A stretch of 64,000 bases of DNA, from assembly GCA_026419775.2 (NCBI GenBank), contig JAOPGA020001373.1, positions 1 to 64,000 of the forward strand. Reading direction: 5' to 3'. The notes below the pieces were generated by a model that had not been told where the DNA came from, did no database searches, and worked only from the letters and a program-made list of their open reading frames with translations. Shown here piece by piece: positions 32,949 to 45,514 of the stretch. The translations under genes and the position numbers were made by a program. Positions within the stretch are counted from its first letter, which is position 1. Each line of letters opens with the position of its first letter. This stretch comes from Acrasis kona (Eukaryota > Heterolobosea > Eutetramitea > Acrasida > Acrasidae).

Positions 32949-34490
32949 ATGCCGGACGCAACCAATGACACAGAGAAGGAGGTGAACGGAGGACAAGCTG
33001 TAGCTGACGAGAAAGTAGCAACCAAAGATAATGCAGACCTATCAACGGATTATAAGGAGATGGTCAAAGAACTGCGCAAAAGCCACAGAAGTGGAGCGAA
33101 CAGAAACGCATCGGATCGCGCTCATAATTTGAACCAACTAAAGAAAATGTTAATCGAAAACAAGGAAGCACTCAAAGAAGCACAAGTGAAAGACCTAAGA
33201 CAAAATGATTTGATTCAAAAAGCGGAGATTCATGGACCACTAGACGAAATTAACTACCTGTTAGAAAACTTTGAATCATGGATGAGGCCAATTGATGCTC
33301 AACCAAGAGCTTTGAGCAATGCCCCAAGTAGGGGCAAATTGGTTTATGAGCCTTTGGGCGTAGTGCTTATTATATCCCCCTGGAACTATCCCATTTCCCT
33401 CGTAATTAAACCATTAGCGGGAGCCTTAAGTGCAGGTTGTGTGTGCATAGTGAAACCGAGCGAACTCTCTGCTAATGTGAGCAAATTATTATCAGAGCTC
33501 ATAAGTAAATATTTGGATCCTCAAGTAGTCAGAGTAGTGCAGGGAGCTGTATTGGAGACCACAACATTGTTAGAAAGCTGTCGCTTCGACCACATTTTCT
33601 ACACCGGTTCCACAAATGTGGGTAAAATCATAATGCAACATGCCGCTAGAAATTTAACTCCTGTTTGTCTTGAATTGGGAGGCAAAAGTCCATGCTATGT
33701 AGATGCAGAATTGAATATTGAAGTTGCCGCCAGGAGGCTCGTATGGTCAAAGTTTCTAAACAATGGCCAAACGTGTGTGGCACCAGATTATCTACTTTTA
33801 AATAAAAAAGTGTCTGAACCTTTTCTTGAATTGTTCAAATCCGAGATTACCAAACAATTTGGTGAGAACATTAAAGCTAGCGCTGATTACAGCAGGATCA
33901 TCTCTGAGCGTCATACGGAGCGTATTAGTGCACTGATAGAGCCCTATCGTGGCACGGACAAGCTCATTTTTGGTGGTAGCGTCGATGTGTCCGATAAATT
34001 TGTAGAACCTACCATCATATTGAATCCTAATCCTAAAAGTGCAGTCATGACTGACGAAATTTTTGGACCCGTTCTTCCTGTTGTTTTGGTGGATGATGAA
34101 GATCAAGCAATTGAGTTCATTCTTGAAGGAGAAAAACCTTTGGCTCTTTATGTATTTTCTACTAACAATGAACTCGGAGATAAATTCAGCATGTTGACGA
34201 GTAGTGGTGCAGTGGTGACCAATGATTGTATTGGCCACTTTAACGAGAGCGTACTTCCATTTGGTGGAGTGGGGCAATCAGGAATTGGTAACTACAATGG
34301 GAAATTCTCGTTTGAAACTTTTTCACATTTGAAAACAATTATGAACAAGGCATCATGGACAGATCCACCGCTAAGATATACGCCCCGTTCAGATAAAGCG
34401 ACAAAGCTATTGGACGATTCATTCGAGGGGAAATACAACTTCACAACCCCGCTTTTAAATCTTGCCAACATGTTAATGAGGAATAAATAA
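32949..34490 (+). CDS. Aldehyde dehydrogenase, ALDH3-like
   Basis: Complete 513-residue ALDH. Visible landmarks: Rossmann region VLIISPWNYPISLVIKPLAG, KPSELS, the turn FYTGSTNVGKI, the general base Glu in LELGGKSP (about residue 241), the catalytic Cys in NNGQTCVAP (about residue 276) and the late EIFGPVLPVV motif. The compact layout and the PLGVVLIISPWNYP wording fit class 3 / fatty aldehyde dehydrogenases, which oxidise medium- and long-chain aldehydes with NAD(P)+. A ~45-residue charged N-terminal extension precedes the domain. The C terminus lacks the hydrophobic membrane tail of ALDH3A2, so the protein is probably soluble. No introns. Confidence 0.92.
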   Translation: MPDATNDTEKEVNGGQAVADEKVATKDNADLSTDYKEMVKELRKSHRSGANRNASDRAHNLNQLKKMLIENKEALKEAQVKDLRQNDLIQKAEIHGPLDEINYLLENFESWMRPIDAQPRALSNAPSRGKLVYEPLGVVLIISPWNYPISLVIKPLAGALSAGCVCIVKPSELSANVSKLLSELISKYLDPQVVRVVQGAVLETTTLLESCRFDHIFYTGSTNVGKIIMQHAARNLTPVCLELGGKSPCYVDAELNIEVAARRLVWSKFLNNGQTCVAPDYLLLNKKVSEPFLELFKSEITKQFGENIKASADYSRIISERHTERISALIEPYRGTDKLIFGGSVDVSDKFVEPTIILNPNPKSAVMTDEIFGPVLPVVLVDDEDQAIEFILEGEKPLALYVFSTNNELGDKFSMLTSSGAVVTNDCIGHFNESVLPFGGVGQSGIGNYNGKFSFETFSHLKTIMNKASWTDPPLRYTPRSDKATKLLDDSFEGKYNFTTPLLNLANMLMRNK

Positions 34491-34758
34491 AGTATTGTTA
34501 AAATGTTAAATCCCTTAAAGTTTTTTTTGATTTGTTGAATTTGTTGCTTCTATCCACACGTGAAAATTCCAAAACGTATTTTATGAAGCATGTAGTCTTT
34601 GCTGATTGTGCAAAAGAAAGAATTGCGGAGTTCAACTCCGGGCTATCAAAAATCGAATCATAAAAACTTTGACTTCCCGCATCTGTTCGGGGTCATTTCT
34701 ATTCAATCTCTCTTGAGTAAGTTGACTTGTAGGTCAACCATTCACAAAAACCACACAG

Positions 34759-37700
34759 ATGAACAACGCGTTAGAGATAGACCGAGATCGTGTGACTGGT
34801 CTTCTTAACGATGCTAAGATAGCAACCGAAAAAGACGACATTGTATCACTATTATCCCAGGCAGAGGAATTATTGATTCATAAACATTCACAGTCACTAC
34901 TCGGTGAATTTTTGGGAAGTTTTTTGGATTTTCATTTAGATAATTCCCCTCAAGTAAAAAAATACATATGCAAGTTCATCGCTACCACTTGCAGAGTCGC
35001 TGACGCTAGTACGTAACGTCCTTGCTCTAATTAACAATATATAGTTTTAAGCGTTACAAATCTCAAGGATATAGTGGGAACATTGTCCTATTTAACTAGT
35101 GATCAAAACAATAACGTTTTGAAAAGTATAATAACATCTTCAACGTCAGCCTACAAGAAGGGCTTTCAAGTATTGTAAGTAAATCTCATTTATAACTCTT
35201 TTTTTAATGTATCTCCTAGATGTCTGGATTCCGCTTCTTCAGAGCAGGATAGACAAGCATTATGGAATATCATGAATGTACTTGAGAAGAAGATTATTGA
35301 ATTTTTAGACCACGATAATGATGGAGTTAGGGTTCATTCCTACCACTTCTTAGAGACTTTAATTATAATTGACTCTTTCCCTGCTTCATCAGGCCCTTTG
35401 TATGTCGGGACGCGAAGAGGACCTAAACTCACAACCGAACAAGAAGACATTAGGTATGCAAACATTTTAATAAAGGTTGAATTCATATCCATTTTAATGT
35501 TTAGTTTAATGTTGATCCCTGCAAATGATCCAGTGCTTCACGTGGGTGCGCTAAAGAAGGAGGGAGAGAAGTATCTTGGGCTATTGTTAGCACGCGGAGC
35601 CAAACTAGAAGTGTAAGATGATCCTCCTTGTTGATGCGTTTCATTAACTAATTAGTCCATTCACAAACTTGAGCGTCATAACGCAAGCAATGTTCAATGT
35701 AGCCAAACAAAGATCCGTGTGGTGGCCAAAGATTATTCCAACCATTTGTAAAGCATCAAAGACCATACCCTCTTCATTCACAGACTCACAAAGAAACTCC
35801 GTCAAGGTTGCACTAAGGGCCATACTTTTATATTTGATAAAAATGCCAGGTACAAAAGCACAATATAGACAGGTCATACAAAATAGTTTACATCAATTGG
35901 AATGTAAACAAGAGGCAGTGGACGCAGCCATTCGTTACGCCGATAGAAACATTCAAGTGGCAACAGAACCATCTAAGAGAACTTTTGAAGAATTCTACAC
36001 CAGTCAAGAACCAGACGTTCGGCCGGAACCAAAGAGGTTTAAACCCAGCGTTGAAGAATTTGACGATCACTCCAATGAATACTTTTCGACCAGAAAGCAA
36101 GTAGACTTGACCATTCCACCCTCTATTTTATTCGACTCTCCCATCGGGTCATACAATGCTACTGATCTTGCCGATAAGGTTCTTGACAAGTTATCAAAGT
36201 TCAAAGCAACACCACAAACAGTCGTCCACAATCAAGTAAACCTTTATGTTATATCTCAAATTTTACTAGATGCCATGAGCACGTTGGATTTGACACAAAA
36301 AGGAGTGGTTCAAGCATTTTTATCGAGTCCGACACCAAGTGGAGTAGGTTCCATCAACTCTCGCGTGGATCCTAGATTACAACGATCGACCTCGTCAAGT
36401 CAACCAGATTTTTCGGAACAAAAAAATGACAAGAATAATGAACATTCACTCACAAGCAGTCAGGACAATGATGACGAAGACATGATCAAGAGTCAGGACA
36501 CTGACGCCACTCACCAACAATCTACACAACAACAACAACAAACCATACCGCAACAAGAACAAAAGCAACCCATCATTGTACATCAAGAAAAGGAATTTGT
36601 ATTACGAACAAAACCGCTCACCAGCCAAGAGACTAGATTAATTCTAGACATGTCATGGGAAAGAGTTTTACATTCCGAAAAGGACCTTGAGAGAGAAGGA
36701 AAGAGCTTCATGAGGAGCGCCATCCTAACAAGAATGGTCCACAACAAGGATCCAACCCACAGCCGTTATCAAGACCTAATCAATCACATCAAGATGGACT
36801 TTAAATCAAGGTTTGAACTAGCCATGCAATGGCTCATGAGCGAGTACATGGCACAGAATGCAGATCGTTATTCCAACCTGCTCCATTCCCTGCTAGAAGT
36901 AATCAGAGAAGTACATCCCACCGACCTACTGATCCGTGACCTCATTTGTCAGTGTCCCAAAATCACGGATCACTGTCTCAAAGTAGTTTGCGAATACATT
37001 GAAAACAATCAACAAATCGCAACCGGTCTCATCACGCTCAGAGATTTAATCATCAAGAGAGAACCGCTTCGTTACGCATGCCTACAACACCTTCTCATCT
37101 ACAGCACGCATCACAACGAACACGTACGTAGTTTGGCCATCAGAGTGGTGATCAAATTATTCACCGTGCCCGCATTCCAACCCTTGATTCAATCCCATGC
37201 CGTTCAACATTTGGAAAAATTACTTTTACCGAAAACGCCGAGCGAGATGATAAATCTGCCCAGCGGAACCATCAACATGCAAGAATCGGAATGGACCCCA
37301 TCGGCCGTGAAGAGCAATTGTCAATTGTACCTGAGCATTTGCACCGGTCAAGAATCCTTCTCTCGCCTGGTGTCGGTATTCGTCGAATTGGAACAATCAC
37401 AAGCGCGCGATACGTTGCTGAGCGAAATTTGCGAACACGTCAAGAATCTATCGCCCACACATCCGCATCTGATCCATCTCATCAAGAACAATTCGGACCC
37501 AAGAGCTCAAGAATTAGCCCTACAGCTCGTACAAGTCGTCGTGGATTACTTGGACCAAACCAACACCAACATTCCGCAAGATTTGATCGGCGCCGTCAAA
37601 TCGGTCTACTTTGATCATCACTCCCACAACACTTGTTTAGAGAAGGACGTTCGATTCTTGATTCCCATTCTTTGTCACCTCAACAGGGAGCAATTAAAAC

Positions 37701-38335
37701 AAGCGCTGCCCGATTTGATCATGCTGCCCGATGATCTGCAGGAACAAGCGCTCAACAAGATACTGATGCACGGCGCTGCGTTACCCGGGCATCAAGCCCA
37801 TCACTACATGAGCCCGCAAATGATTTTGGTGGATTTGCATCGATTGGACAATGGAGACAAGACGCGTCGATTCAGAATCATACAGGCCACCAAACTATGT
37901 TTCTCGCCAAGTTATCGAAACGTGTTCAAGAGGGAAGTGTTGGCCACTTCGTTACAGGTGTTGGTGGATTTGAATCCCATCCCTGCCTTGTTCATGAGGA
38001 CCGTGATTCAGAGCTTGGGCGTGTGCGAGGATTTGGCACCGGCGATTAGCGGCGTGTTGATGCGATTGATAAAGAAGAAGGTTTGGGAGAGCGATTTGCT
38101 TTGGCAAGGTTTCGTGAATTGTTTGACAAAGTGCAGGCCTCTGCAGCCCTATGTTCCCGAAATTGTTTTGCAGATTCCTTATAAGCAGGTCAGGCCCATG
38201 CTGAGCGAACATGCAGAGATGAAGAGCTTGGTGAGAGAGCATGTGTTGAGCAGGAGACTGAATGGGACTGGCGACGACGTGTTGAGTTGTTTGGATTTGA
38301 GGAGGAATAGTGCTGGAGAGATTGTTACTTTATAA
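34759..38335 (+). CDS. SYMPK: Symplekin (cleavage/polyadenylation scaffold), 5 exons
   Basis: Exons 34759-35008, 35045-35174, 35220-35453, 35505-35612 and 35656-38335 total 3402 nt (1133 aa). The N-terminal HEAT-like domain is typical of symplekin/Pta1 (DRVTGLLNDAKIATEKDDIV, VKKYICKFIATTCR, LKKEGEKYL). The middle has a Gln/Asp/Ser-rich linker. The C-terminal symplekin domain includes LRYACLQHLLIYSTHHNEHV, then RFLIPILCHLNREQLKQALP and KKVWESDLLWQGFVNCLTKC. Symplekin scaffolds CPSF and CstF in pre-mRNA 3' end processing. All four introns (36-51 nt) lie in the first 900 bases, a 5' bias seen in other genes here. It is convergent with the coiled-coil gene on the other strand, with 12 bases between stop codons. 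Confidence 0.9.
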
Positions 38336-38347
38336 AAGCGTTTATTT

Positions 38348-39487
38348 TCATGTATTGTTGTTGGTATTGTTTTTATTGATATTGTTGTTGACGTGATCCG
38401 ATGGTGATGCCGTGGGTTGTTTTTTTACTTGTTCTTCTAGTGAGTATTTGATGAATCGTAGGTCGTCGACTCGTGTCTTTATAATGTCGAGCAGGGTGAG
38501 CGGGTGGTTATCTTCTGGCTGGAGTACTTGTCCGTGCCTGGAGTCTTGACATCTAGAATACAAATTATTTACACTCATGATTACTTGTCCCAGGAGTTGG
38601 GATGTTTTCATCGAAACGTCCTCTAAATTCCTAAGGTCGCTTTCGTCCTTGTTATTTAGTGACTTTAGTTTTTCTAGTTTATTTCTAGTCGTGCTCAACT
38701 TGTTGTTGAGTTCAAAGATTTGATTTTGACCTTCTTTTTGTGAGTTTTTTAATTTTTGTTGTGTTTCTCTAATCTCCTTCTTGTCTTGATCAATTTCAGA
38801 CGAGAGTTCCTTGTTGGTTGAACTCAGCGTGTCAAATCTTTTCGTAATGTTATCCATGGTTTCGAATTGAGTCTCGAGTTTCATGATTGAATCCAAATAT
38901 TTTTGACACTCCATTACATTTTCGAGCTCCCTCTCCAATTTCATTTTATTTTTTGTTAGGGCCACTAGTTGTAATTGTAGAGTGGCAATTTGTATTTGCT
39001 AGAGTTCATTAGAAACAGTTTGATTGGTGAAACTAACTTTTTGTTCATTTTGATACTTTTCTTCTTTTGCTTTTTCGGTGTATTTTTCAATTTTGCCAGC
39101 TGTCTGTTTAGTGAAGCTCTTCATTTCTTGAATCTTTTCGTAAAATTCCTTTTTCTTCAACTGAAGTTGCTCTTCTCTTCGTTTCCACACTTCCTCTTGC
39201 GATTCATATTGTTTTCGTTTTTGATTCAAGTCTTCTTGTATTAATCTCATTTCGCCGCGTTTCTGCTCCAACATTGTCCCCTGCGATAGCATTGATCCAA
39301 TGTCTCTTCTAAGAGCTGAAGAAATTGCATAGGCTTCTTCCTCTCTCATCTTCTTCAATGCCCTCATCGATTTGCCAGACCTTAACTCTCTAAAGGTTAA
39401 TTGAATTTTGACATTTAAATTAGTACCCATCTCCAACTTTTGCTCTTGTTGTAATGAAGAAGTCATTATCGGGAGCCCCACTTGCAT
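38348..39487 (-). CDS. CCDC42/CFAP73-like axonemal coiled-coil protein, 2 exons
   Basis: Almost entirely coiled coil, 366 residues. The N-terminal half has the DUF4200 pattern (LSQGTMLEQKRGEMRLIQED, then KRREEQLQLKKKEFYEKIQ). CCDC42, CFAP73 and CFAP100 share this domain; CFAP73/CFAP100 form the modifier-of-inner-arms complex in motile cilia. Exons 39487-39038 and 38998-38348 are joined over a 39-nt intron whose in-frame TAG would otherwise look like a nonsense codon; donor GTTAGT and acceptor CTAG are good. A later in-frame ATG at 39466 is an alternative start. Together with RSPH4/6 it supports a flagellar apparatus. The exact orthologue is undecided. Confidence 0.7.
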
Positions 39488-39770
39488 TAGATATAGCTAC
39501 CTTATCCATCTGCAGAACTGTAAGTTCGTGAGACTCATCGTCGTCCGACATTGTAGATTTAATGTTGTAAACAGGTTGACCTTCTTTTCCGCGACTATAT
39601 TATTAAGTGTGTTGCTCCTAGTAGAAGCAATATTGTGCTTCACCAGATATCTCTTCGTATGCTGTGGTTCATGTTGCAGTTCAAATGTCATTATTTTACG
39701 GTAACATTGATTCTGATTCAATGACCAAACTAGAATAAACCCGCTGCTTATTTTATATATTTTCAACGCA

Positions 39771-42700
39771 ATGCCATTAACATCAATCCTTGTTGTTTTG
39801 ATACTACTTCTGCAGGTCTCTCTCCAACAATCTGTATATTCCTGGGGATTTAATAGATATGGTCAATTAGGTATAAACTCAGCTTATACGGAACAAGATA
39901 CTCCTTATCTTGTGCCAATCAACGCAAATTTTTCGAAAGCAGCCGCAGGTGGTTTGCATTCAATACTAGTTACTGTTGAAGGGGTTCTGTACACTTATGG
40001 AAATAACAGGTAGCCAGCTTGATACACCAAGACTCTGACACTTCAGTAATGGACAGCTGGGATTCAATATACCATTAGGAAGTCAGGTATATTACCCTCT
40101 ACCAGTCTATGTTAATGGAACCGTTGTGGGCGCTGCGGCTGGAAATTATTTCTCGATTATATACACATCAGATGGATCAGTTTATGGATTTGGAGATAAT
40201 AGGTAACTAGAACGCGTAATTATTTTTTTTAACTGTATAGTTTAGGGCAGCTTGGAGTTGGATCTGATGTTTCTAAAAGTTATCCTACATTAATTCCGCA
40301 AACCTCTTTTTCAAATAAAAGAATCATCAATGCAGCTTGTGGAAATGTTCATACCACGGTGGTAACTTCAGATGGGTATGTGTACTCATTTGGAGATAAT
40401 AGGTACATTAATTTCTTCCATAATATATAACGATAAGCTATGGTCAATTAGGTGTTGGAGATACGACTGCAAGATCTACACCACAGCCAGCGATTGGTTT
40501 GACGAATCAAACAATTCTTTACGCAGCATCTGGTAACCTTCATACGCTGTTATTGTCTAGGAATGGATCTGCTTTTGGAATGGGATATAATGTGTTAGTT
40601 TATTCAGAAATTTATCAACTAAACTAATACTTGTAGAAGAGGTCAGATTGGTATTAACTCTACAGTGAACAGAATTAACACTCCCAACTTTATAACAAAT
40701 AATGTTATATCCATTGCTTGTGGGGGGTTTCACTCACTACTTGTAAAATCCGATGGAAGGGCATATAGCTTTGGCTCGAACACGTAATAATCAACCTTCT
40801 GGATTGATTTAAAATCAAATAGATACGGGCAATTGGGACTGAATTATACTGGGATGTACCCAGAAGTACAGGTCCCAACACTGATCAACTACAATAAAAC
40901 CTTTGTTCAAGCTGCCGGAGGTAGCTTCCATAGTTTGCTACTAGCCTCGGATGGTACAATATACGTATTTGGTAGAAATAAGTAAGATTAAACTCTTTAC
41001 CTTTTAACAACAATTTTAGTTTCGGTCAACTTGGCATAAATTCGACCATAGATCAGAATTATCCTCTATTATTGCCATTTACAGAATATGTTTATTCTGC
41101 ATCAGCTGGTAATTATCACAACATAATTTTTGCACAATTTAGATCTCAGACACCAATACCTACATCCACACCGACGCCCACACCAACGTCTACCCCGACG
41201 ATAACACCAACACCGACACTCACCTCAACTTCCACTACTACTCCAGCCCCTACCCCTACTCCAACACCCACCCCTACACCCACTCCCACTCCAACACCCA
41301 CTGCTACTCCAACATCTACTCCAACACCCACCCCAACACCAACGCTTACACCTACCTCAACTCCTACATCTACACCTACACCTACACCTACCTCAACTCC
41401 TGCCCCAACTCCCACTACTACTCCCACACAAACCCCTACTTTAACACCTACTCCTACTCCAACACCTACACCCACATCAATTCCAACACCAACACCCACT
41501 CCAACTCCAACACCTACACCTACACCCACATCAACGCCTAATTCAACACCCACTCCAACTCCAACACCTACTCCTACTCCAACACCAACGCCTACATCTT
41601 CAGAGACTCCTACACCCACACAAACCCCTATACCTACTCCAACACCCACACTGATACCCACACCATCGCCAGCACCTACGCTAACATTGACTAACACGCC
41701 AACTCCCTCTCCCACATCAACTCTTACACCTACTCCAATGCCTACTGAGACTACCCCAACTCCCACCACTCCTACTCCAACACCTACTCCAGCACAAACC
41801 CCAACACCTACGCCTACTATAACAACGACATTTACGCCCGCATCTTTACCAACTTCGACAGGTTCTCCGTCTTCTACTCCCACATCTACACCTACTCCAA
41901 CGCTAACATCTATGCCAACACCAACACCAACCCCTACACCTACGCCAACTACAGCACAGACAACAACCTCAATTCCCACTCCGACACCTACCTCAACTCC
42001 TACATCTACACCTACACCAGAAACCAGTTCGACCTCATCACCGACAACTGTAACATCACCTACCTTTGTTCCAACCATATTACCTGCACCTACATCAGCT
42101 CAAAGCCCCCCGCCAACTCCTTCGTTTACTCTTAATCCCACTCTCACGCCTACATCATCTTCAACCTCCACTATTCCGACCTCCAATCCAAGCTCTATCC
42201 ATACCGTAACACAAACTCCAACATCAACGCCTAATCAATCTAGCACCGACACACATACACCTTTTGTAACATCAACTTCCGGTGATAGTTCTAATTCCTC
42301 CTCTACATCATATTTAACGTCTACACCTACTTCTGCAGCAACACCTACTCCCACGTCACAATCTATTACAGTATCAACTAATTCATCAGAAATTCTTCCA
42401 ACACCTTCTACATCTCCAACATCTACTACAACTTCTATTGCCTCTACATCCACTACTGTGGCAACATTATCCCCTATTTCAACACCATCTTCTTCTCCAG
42501 CTACAACTGTATTAATATCCGTAACCCAGACACTAAACGACACTCCTACCACTCAGCTATCTGGTCAAACCTCAGCTACAAAAGCAACCTTTACAGATCC
42601 TATAGCAGCTTCAAATACTACGGATCAGGTAATGTTCAATACTAAGTCTGCTGAGAGCTTTATCTATCAGTTTAATGGTAGCTTGAGTAATATTTATAAC

Positions 42701-43486
42701 TCGCTACCTATAGAACAAGTAACCTATGCAAATGATGCTGTTATTATAGAGAATATGTTTGCTGTCCCAAGTTCGTTAAGAAGAGCATTGTCCAGCACGT
42801 TATCATATCAAATCAAGAACAAAACATGCTTTTGCAGTTTTGTGATAAATTCAAATTCATATGGCAGTGTTATTGAGTTGTGGATAAGTTTAGCTCTTAC
42901 AAGGTACATAAGATTGGGTTTAGATTATGAACAGAGAACCAATACAAAATATCTAGAATTGTTCGTACAGAATAATGATGTGTTATTATCCGGAAGAACA
43001 CATTGCTCTTTCAGTATGTCTACTTTGTACAAAATTATCCTAGGTGTGTCAGAAGTCGATCGTGGTATCGTGTTTGGCCGACTATTAGATTCTGATGGTA
43101 ATAATGTTTGCCGTGTTAATCTTGATCTAAATCAAAGAAATCTCAATCCAGATGTGTTCACTAACGATAAATTTAACTACGTGGTGTCTCAGAGTTGGAT
43201 GGATTACTCTAGTTTCAATAATATGAGAAGGGTCGAACAACTGTCAAACGATACGCTAAAGATGTCTATTTTTTCAATGGGTATAGAAAATCAAGATGGA
43301 AAAAGTCAAGTGGCTACAAACAATGACCAATACTCGATAAATATGGCTTCGTATCTTGTACCTATTTTTATTATCCTTCTTTTTGGGATGATTGTTTGTT
43401 TTTCTGTTATTGTTATCATATTGGTATTGATTTCTTTGAAAAAAAACAGAAGAATAGAAGACATCAAATCTCACAAACCAGTTTGA
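39771..43486 (+). CDS. RCC1-repeat surface protein with long Pro/Thr stalk, 7 exons
   Basis: 1161 residues. A signal peptide ([17 protein letters not shown]) is followed by seven RCC1 blades, each opening with YGQLG-like wording. A ~440-residue Pro/Thr stalk then grades from almost pure PT repeats into Ser/Thr-rich sequence, followed by a ~220-residue extracellular domain of unknown fold with several Cys. A transmembrane helix ([20 protein letters not shown]) and a short basic tail end the protein. Exons are 39771-40009, 40047-40202, 40241-40402, 40438-40593, 40637-40783, 40823-40981 and 41020-43486, a whole number of codons. All six introns are phase 2 and lie right after the N-N/GDN motif of each blade, exactly as in the gene at 347. 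The stalk would be heavily O-glycosylated if secreted. An adhesin or sensor is the likely role. Confidence 0.87.
41146..42080 (+). repeat. Pro-Thr codon repeat (mucin-like stalk)
   Basis: Alternating CCN/ACN codons give a hexanucleotide-period repeat of imperfect units. Codon wobble is mixed, so it is not a recent pure expansion. The opposite strand reads as a long Gly/Val frame that is an artefact of this repeat. Confidence 0.92.
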
Positions 43487-43590
43487 CAACTACAGCTAGG
43501 TCAATCTCATTTTGCTAATGATGTAAAGATTTAGATTGCCATCTAAAAAATTTATGTAAATTATTAAATAAAATTTAAAAAATATATTTT

Positions 43591-44990
43591 TTAATCCAAC
43601 AGAGTCGACAATACAGAATTCAGTACCTTAATTCCCTTGGATGTTGCCACCAAGTTCTTGTCATTTTGTGTTTCCTCCATTCTGAGAAGCTCGTGGTGTA
43701 TTAATTGGTTGAGTATATTTTTATTGAGGGCAGAAGAGAAAGTTAGGCCGCTGTGATGGGCGAGAGCGCTCTCGCTAACACCTTCCTGTACGAGTCGAAG
43801 TCCCATTAAGAAAAGTTCGTCCACTCGCTCCTGAGTACTTAAATTATCCACTTTGATGTTTCCCGGCATGATCTTGTTATAGACATCATCTCCATTGACT
43901 TCGTGCATCCATTGTTCAGGTTGCATAATTTGTACGGCAGCAACCCTCTCATTGTTTGGTAGAGTAAGGCGTGAATGTGCTCCCGGCCCGATTCCAATGT
44001 AATCTCGGCTCTTCCAATATTGAACATTGTGTTTAGATTGAGTACTCTCACTTGACGAAAAGTTTGACACTTCGTATTGTTTCAAACCCTTCTCAGCACA
44101 CATCTAAAAAATTTACACAAAAGATAAAGTCAAGACTTACATTTATTGCAGTATCATAGAGATATTCATAAATCTCTTCAGAAGGTAGATTAAATTCTCC
44201 TTTGGCGTGTTTTTTGTAAAATCTAAACAAGACGTGTAACAAACAAAGAGTAGGACAATACATACGACGTGTTCTTTTCAACAGTTAATTGGTATAATGA
44301 GATGTGTTGTGTACCAAGGTCCAGAGCAGTCTATACTGAATAAGACGTTTAAAACAAGACGGACGATACCTCAAGGACTTTCTTCCAAGCATCAGGTTCT
44401 GATGCATGTAGATTAGTACCGAACATTAAATCTAAACTAACACGATCCTGACCAACAGAATCTTGAGCAATCTTTATTGCATTAACAGCCTCTTGTATTG
44501 AATGCTTTCTGCCAAGGAACTTTAAATCTCTTTCGTCAAACGATTGTACACCAATAGATACTCTATTTATACCAGCTTGTTTAAATTCTTTGATCTTGTC
44601 AGATTCAACAGAAGTTGGATTCGCCTCCATTGTTATCTCCACATCGGGAAGAAAACTTATGTATTTGCTAGTTTGATGAATTATTGATGAGAATGTTTCC
44701 GGCTGAGCAAGACTTGGGGTCCCTCCACCAAAGAAGATGGATTTTAGTTTTCTGTCTTGGAATTCAGGATTTTGCATGAAAAATTGATCAATGACTCGTA
44801 AATAGGACTTCTTCATTGCATCGTGGTCTATCGTGTCTCGTTTGTATCGATTAAAATCACAGTATGGGCAAATATCCCTGCAATATGGCCAGTGCACATA
44901 CAATGAAAAAGGGACAAGTTCTGCATTCTTCACCAACTTTGAGTATGCTCTTGCCTTGTGAACAAAGTTGAGTGATAATTTGTTGAACAT
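43591..44990 (-). CDS. RSAD1: HemW/RSAD1-type radical SAM protein, 4 exons
   Basis: 426 residues from exons 44990-44370, 44330-44266, 44222-44141 and 44103-43591 (introns 39, 43, 37 nt). The radical SAM cluster motif is C-x3-C-x2-C (YCRDICPYCDFNRY), followed by FFGGGTPSL, TMEANPTS, NRVSIGVQSF and HISLYQLTVE, all diagnostic of the HemN/HemW family. The later GIGPGAHSR matches HemW. HemW proteins bind heme and act as heme chaperones, often in mitochondria; true coproporphyrinogen dehydrogenase (HemN) activity is less likely because the HemN-type N-terminal residues are lacking. The basic N terminus (KLSLNFVHKARAYSK) looks like a mitochondrial presequence. Confidence 0.9.
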
Positions 44991-45514
44991 CAATAATCGA
45001 GAGTCGGTTGTGTTCAAGTCCTATACATCATACAGTCTCATACAGTCAGAAATATTGAACAACATTTCAACAGCCATCAATTCAAAAAGCAACACATCAA
45101 CCGATAGCCAAATCGCAACGAACAATACCAACAGAATACGATTTATCATTCAACATGTTGACAACAATCATGATCGCGCTTCAGAGACATTATTCATTTT
45201 CGTCATAGATGTACAAAGATGTGATTATCTGGTCATTATTGATCATGAAGCTGGTGACAACAATTACAAGTCCACTGCTTGAGGAACTCGAATACACGCA
45301 CATAATGGAAAATAGAACATCTAAAATCTCCACACATTTTATTTTATTTGCAATTCATGTACAAAAGCCAAATCAAATCGAAAATAGAATTAGATTCCGA
45401 AAATTTGATTCAATATATGTTTTTTAAAAGTTGCGTATCATCAATTTTCTTCCTTGTTAAACCTGTCATCTATAATGGTCAACCAGTAATAATTGTCATT
45501 TCATTACTCGGCCA
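44991..45514. other. Intergenic, no gene supported
   Basis: The plus-strand frames here are shadows of, or lie opposite to, the HemW promoter region. No domain or start is convincing. Confidence 0.4.

Noticed and set aside
34605-34660. Possible tRNA T-arm at GCGGAGTTCAACTCCG
   Set aside because: The hairpin has a 5-base loop and no matching D or anticodon arms upstream.
38999-39001. In-frame TAG in the CCDC42/CFAP73-like gene, suggesting stop readthrough or a variant code
   Set aside because: The TAG is the 3' end of a 39-nt intron with a good GTTAGT donor; removing it keeps frame.
41146-42078. 310-codon minus-strand Gly/Val frame
   Set aside because: It is the exact antisense of the Pro/Thr repeat in the RCC1 stalk gene, has GVGV periodicity only, and no independent support.
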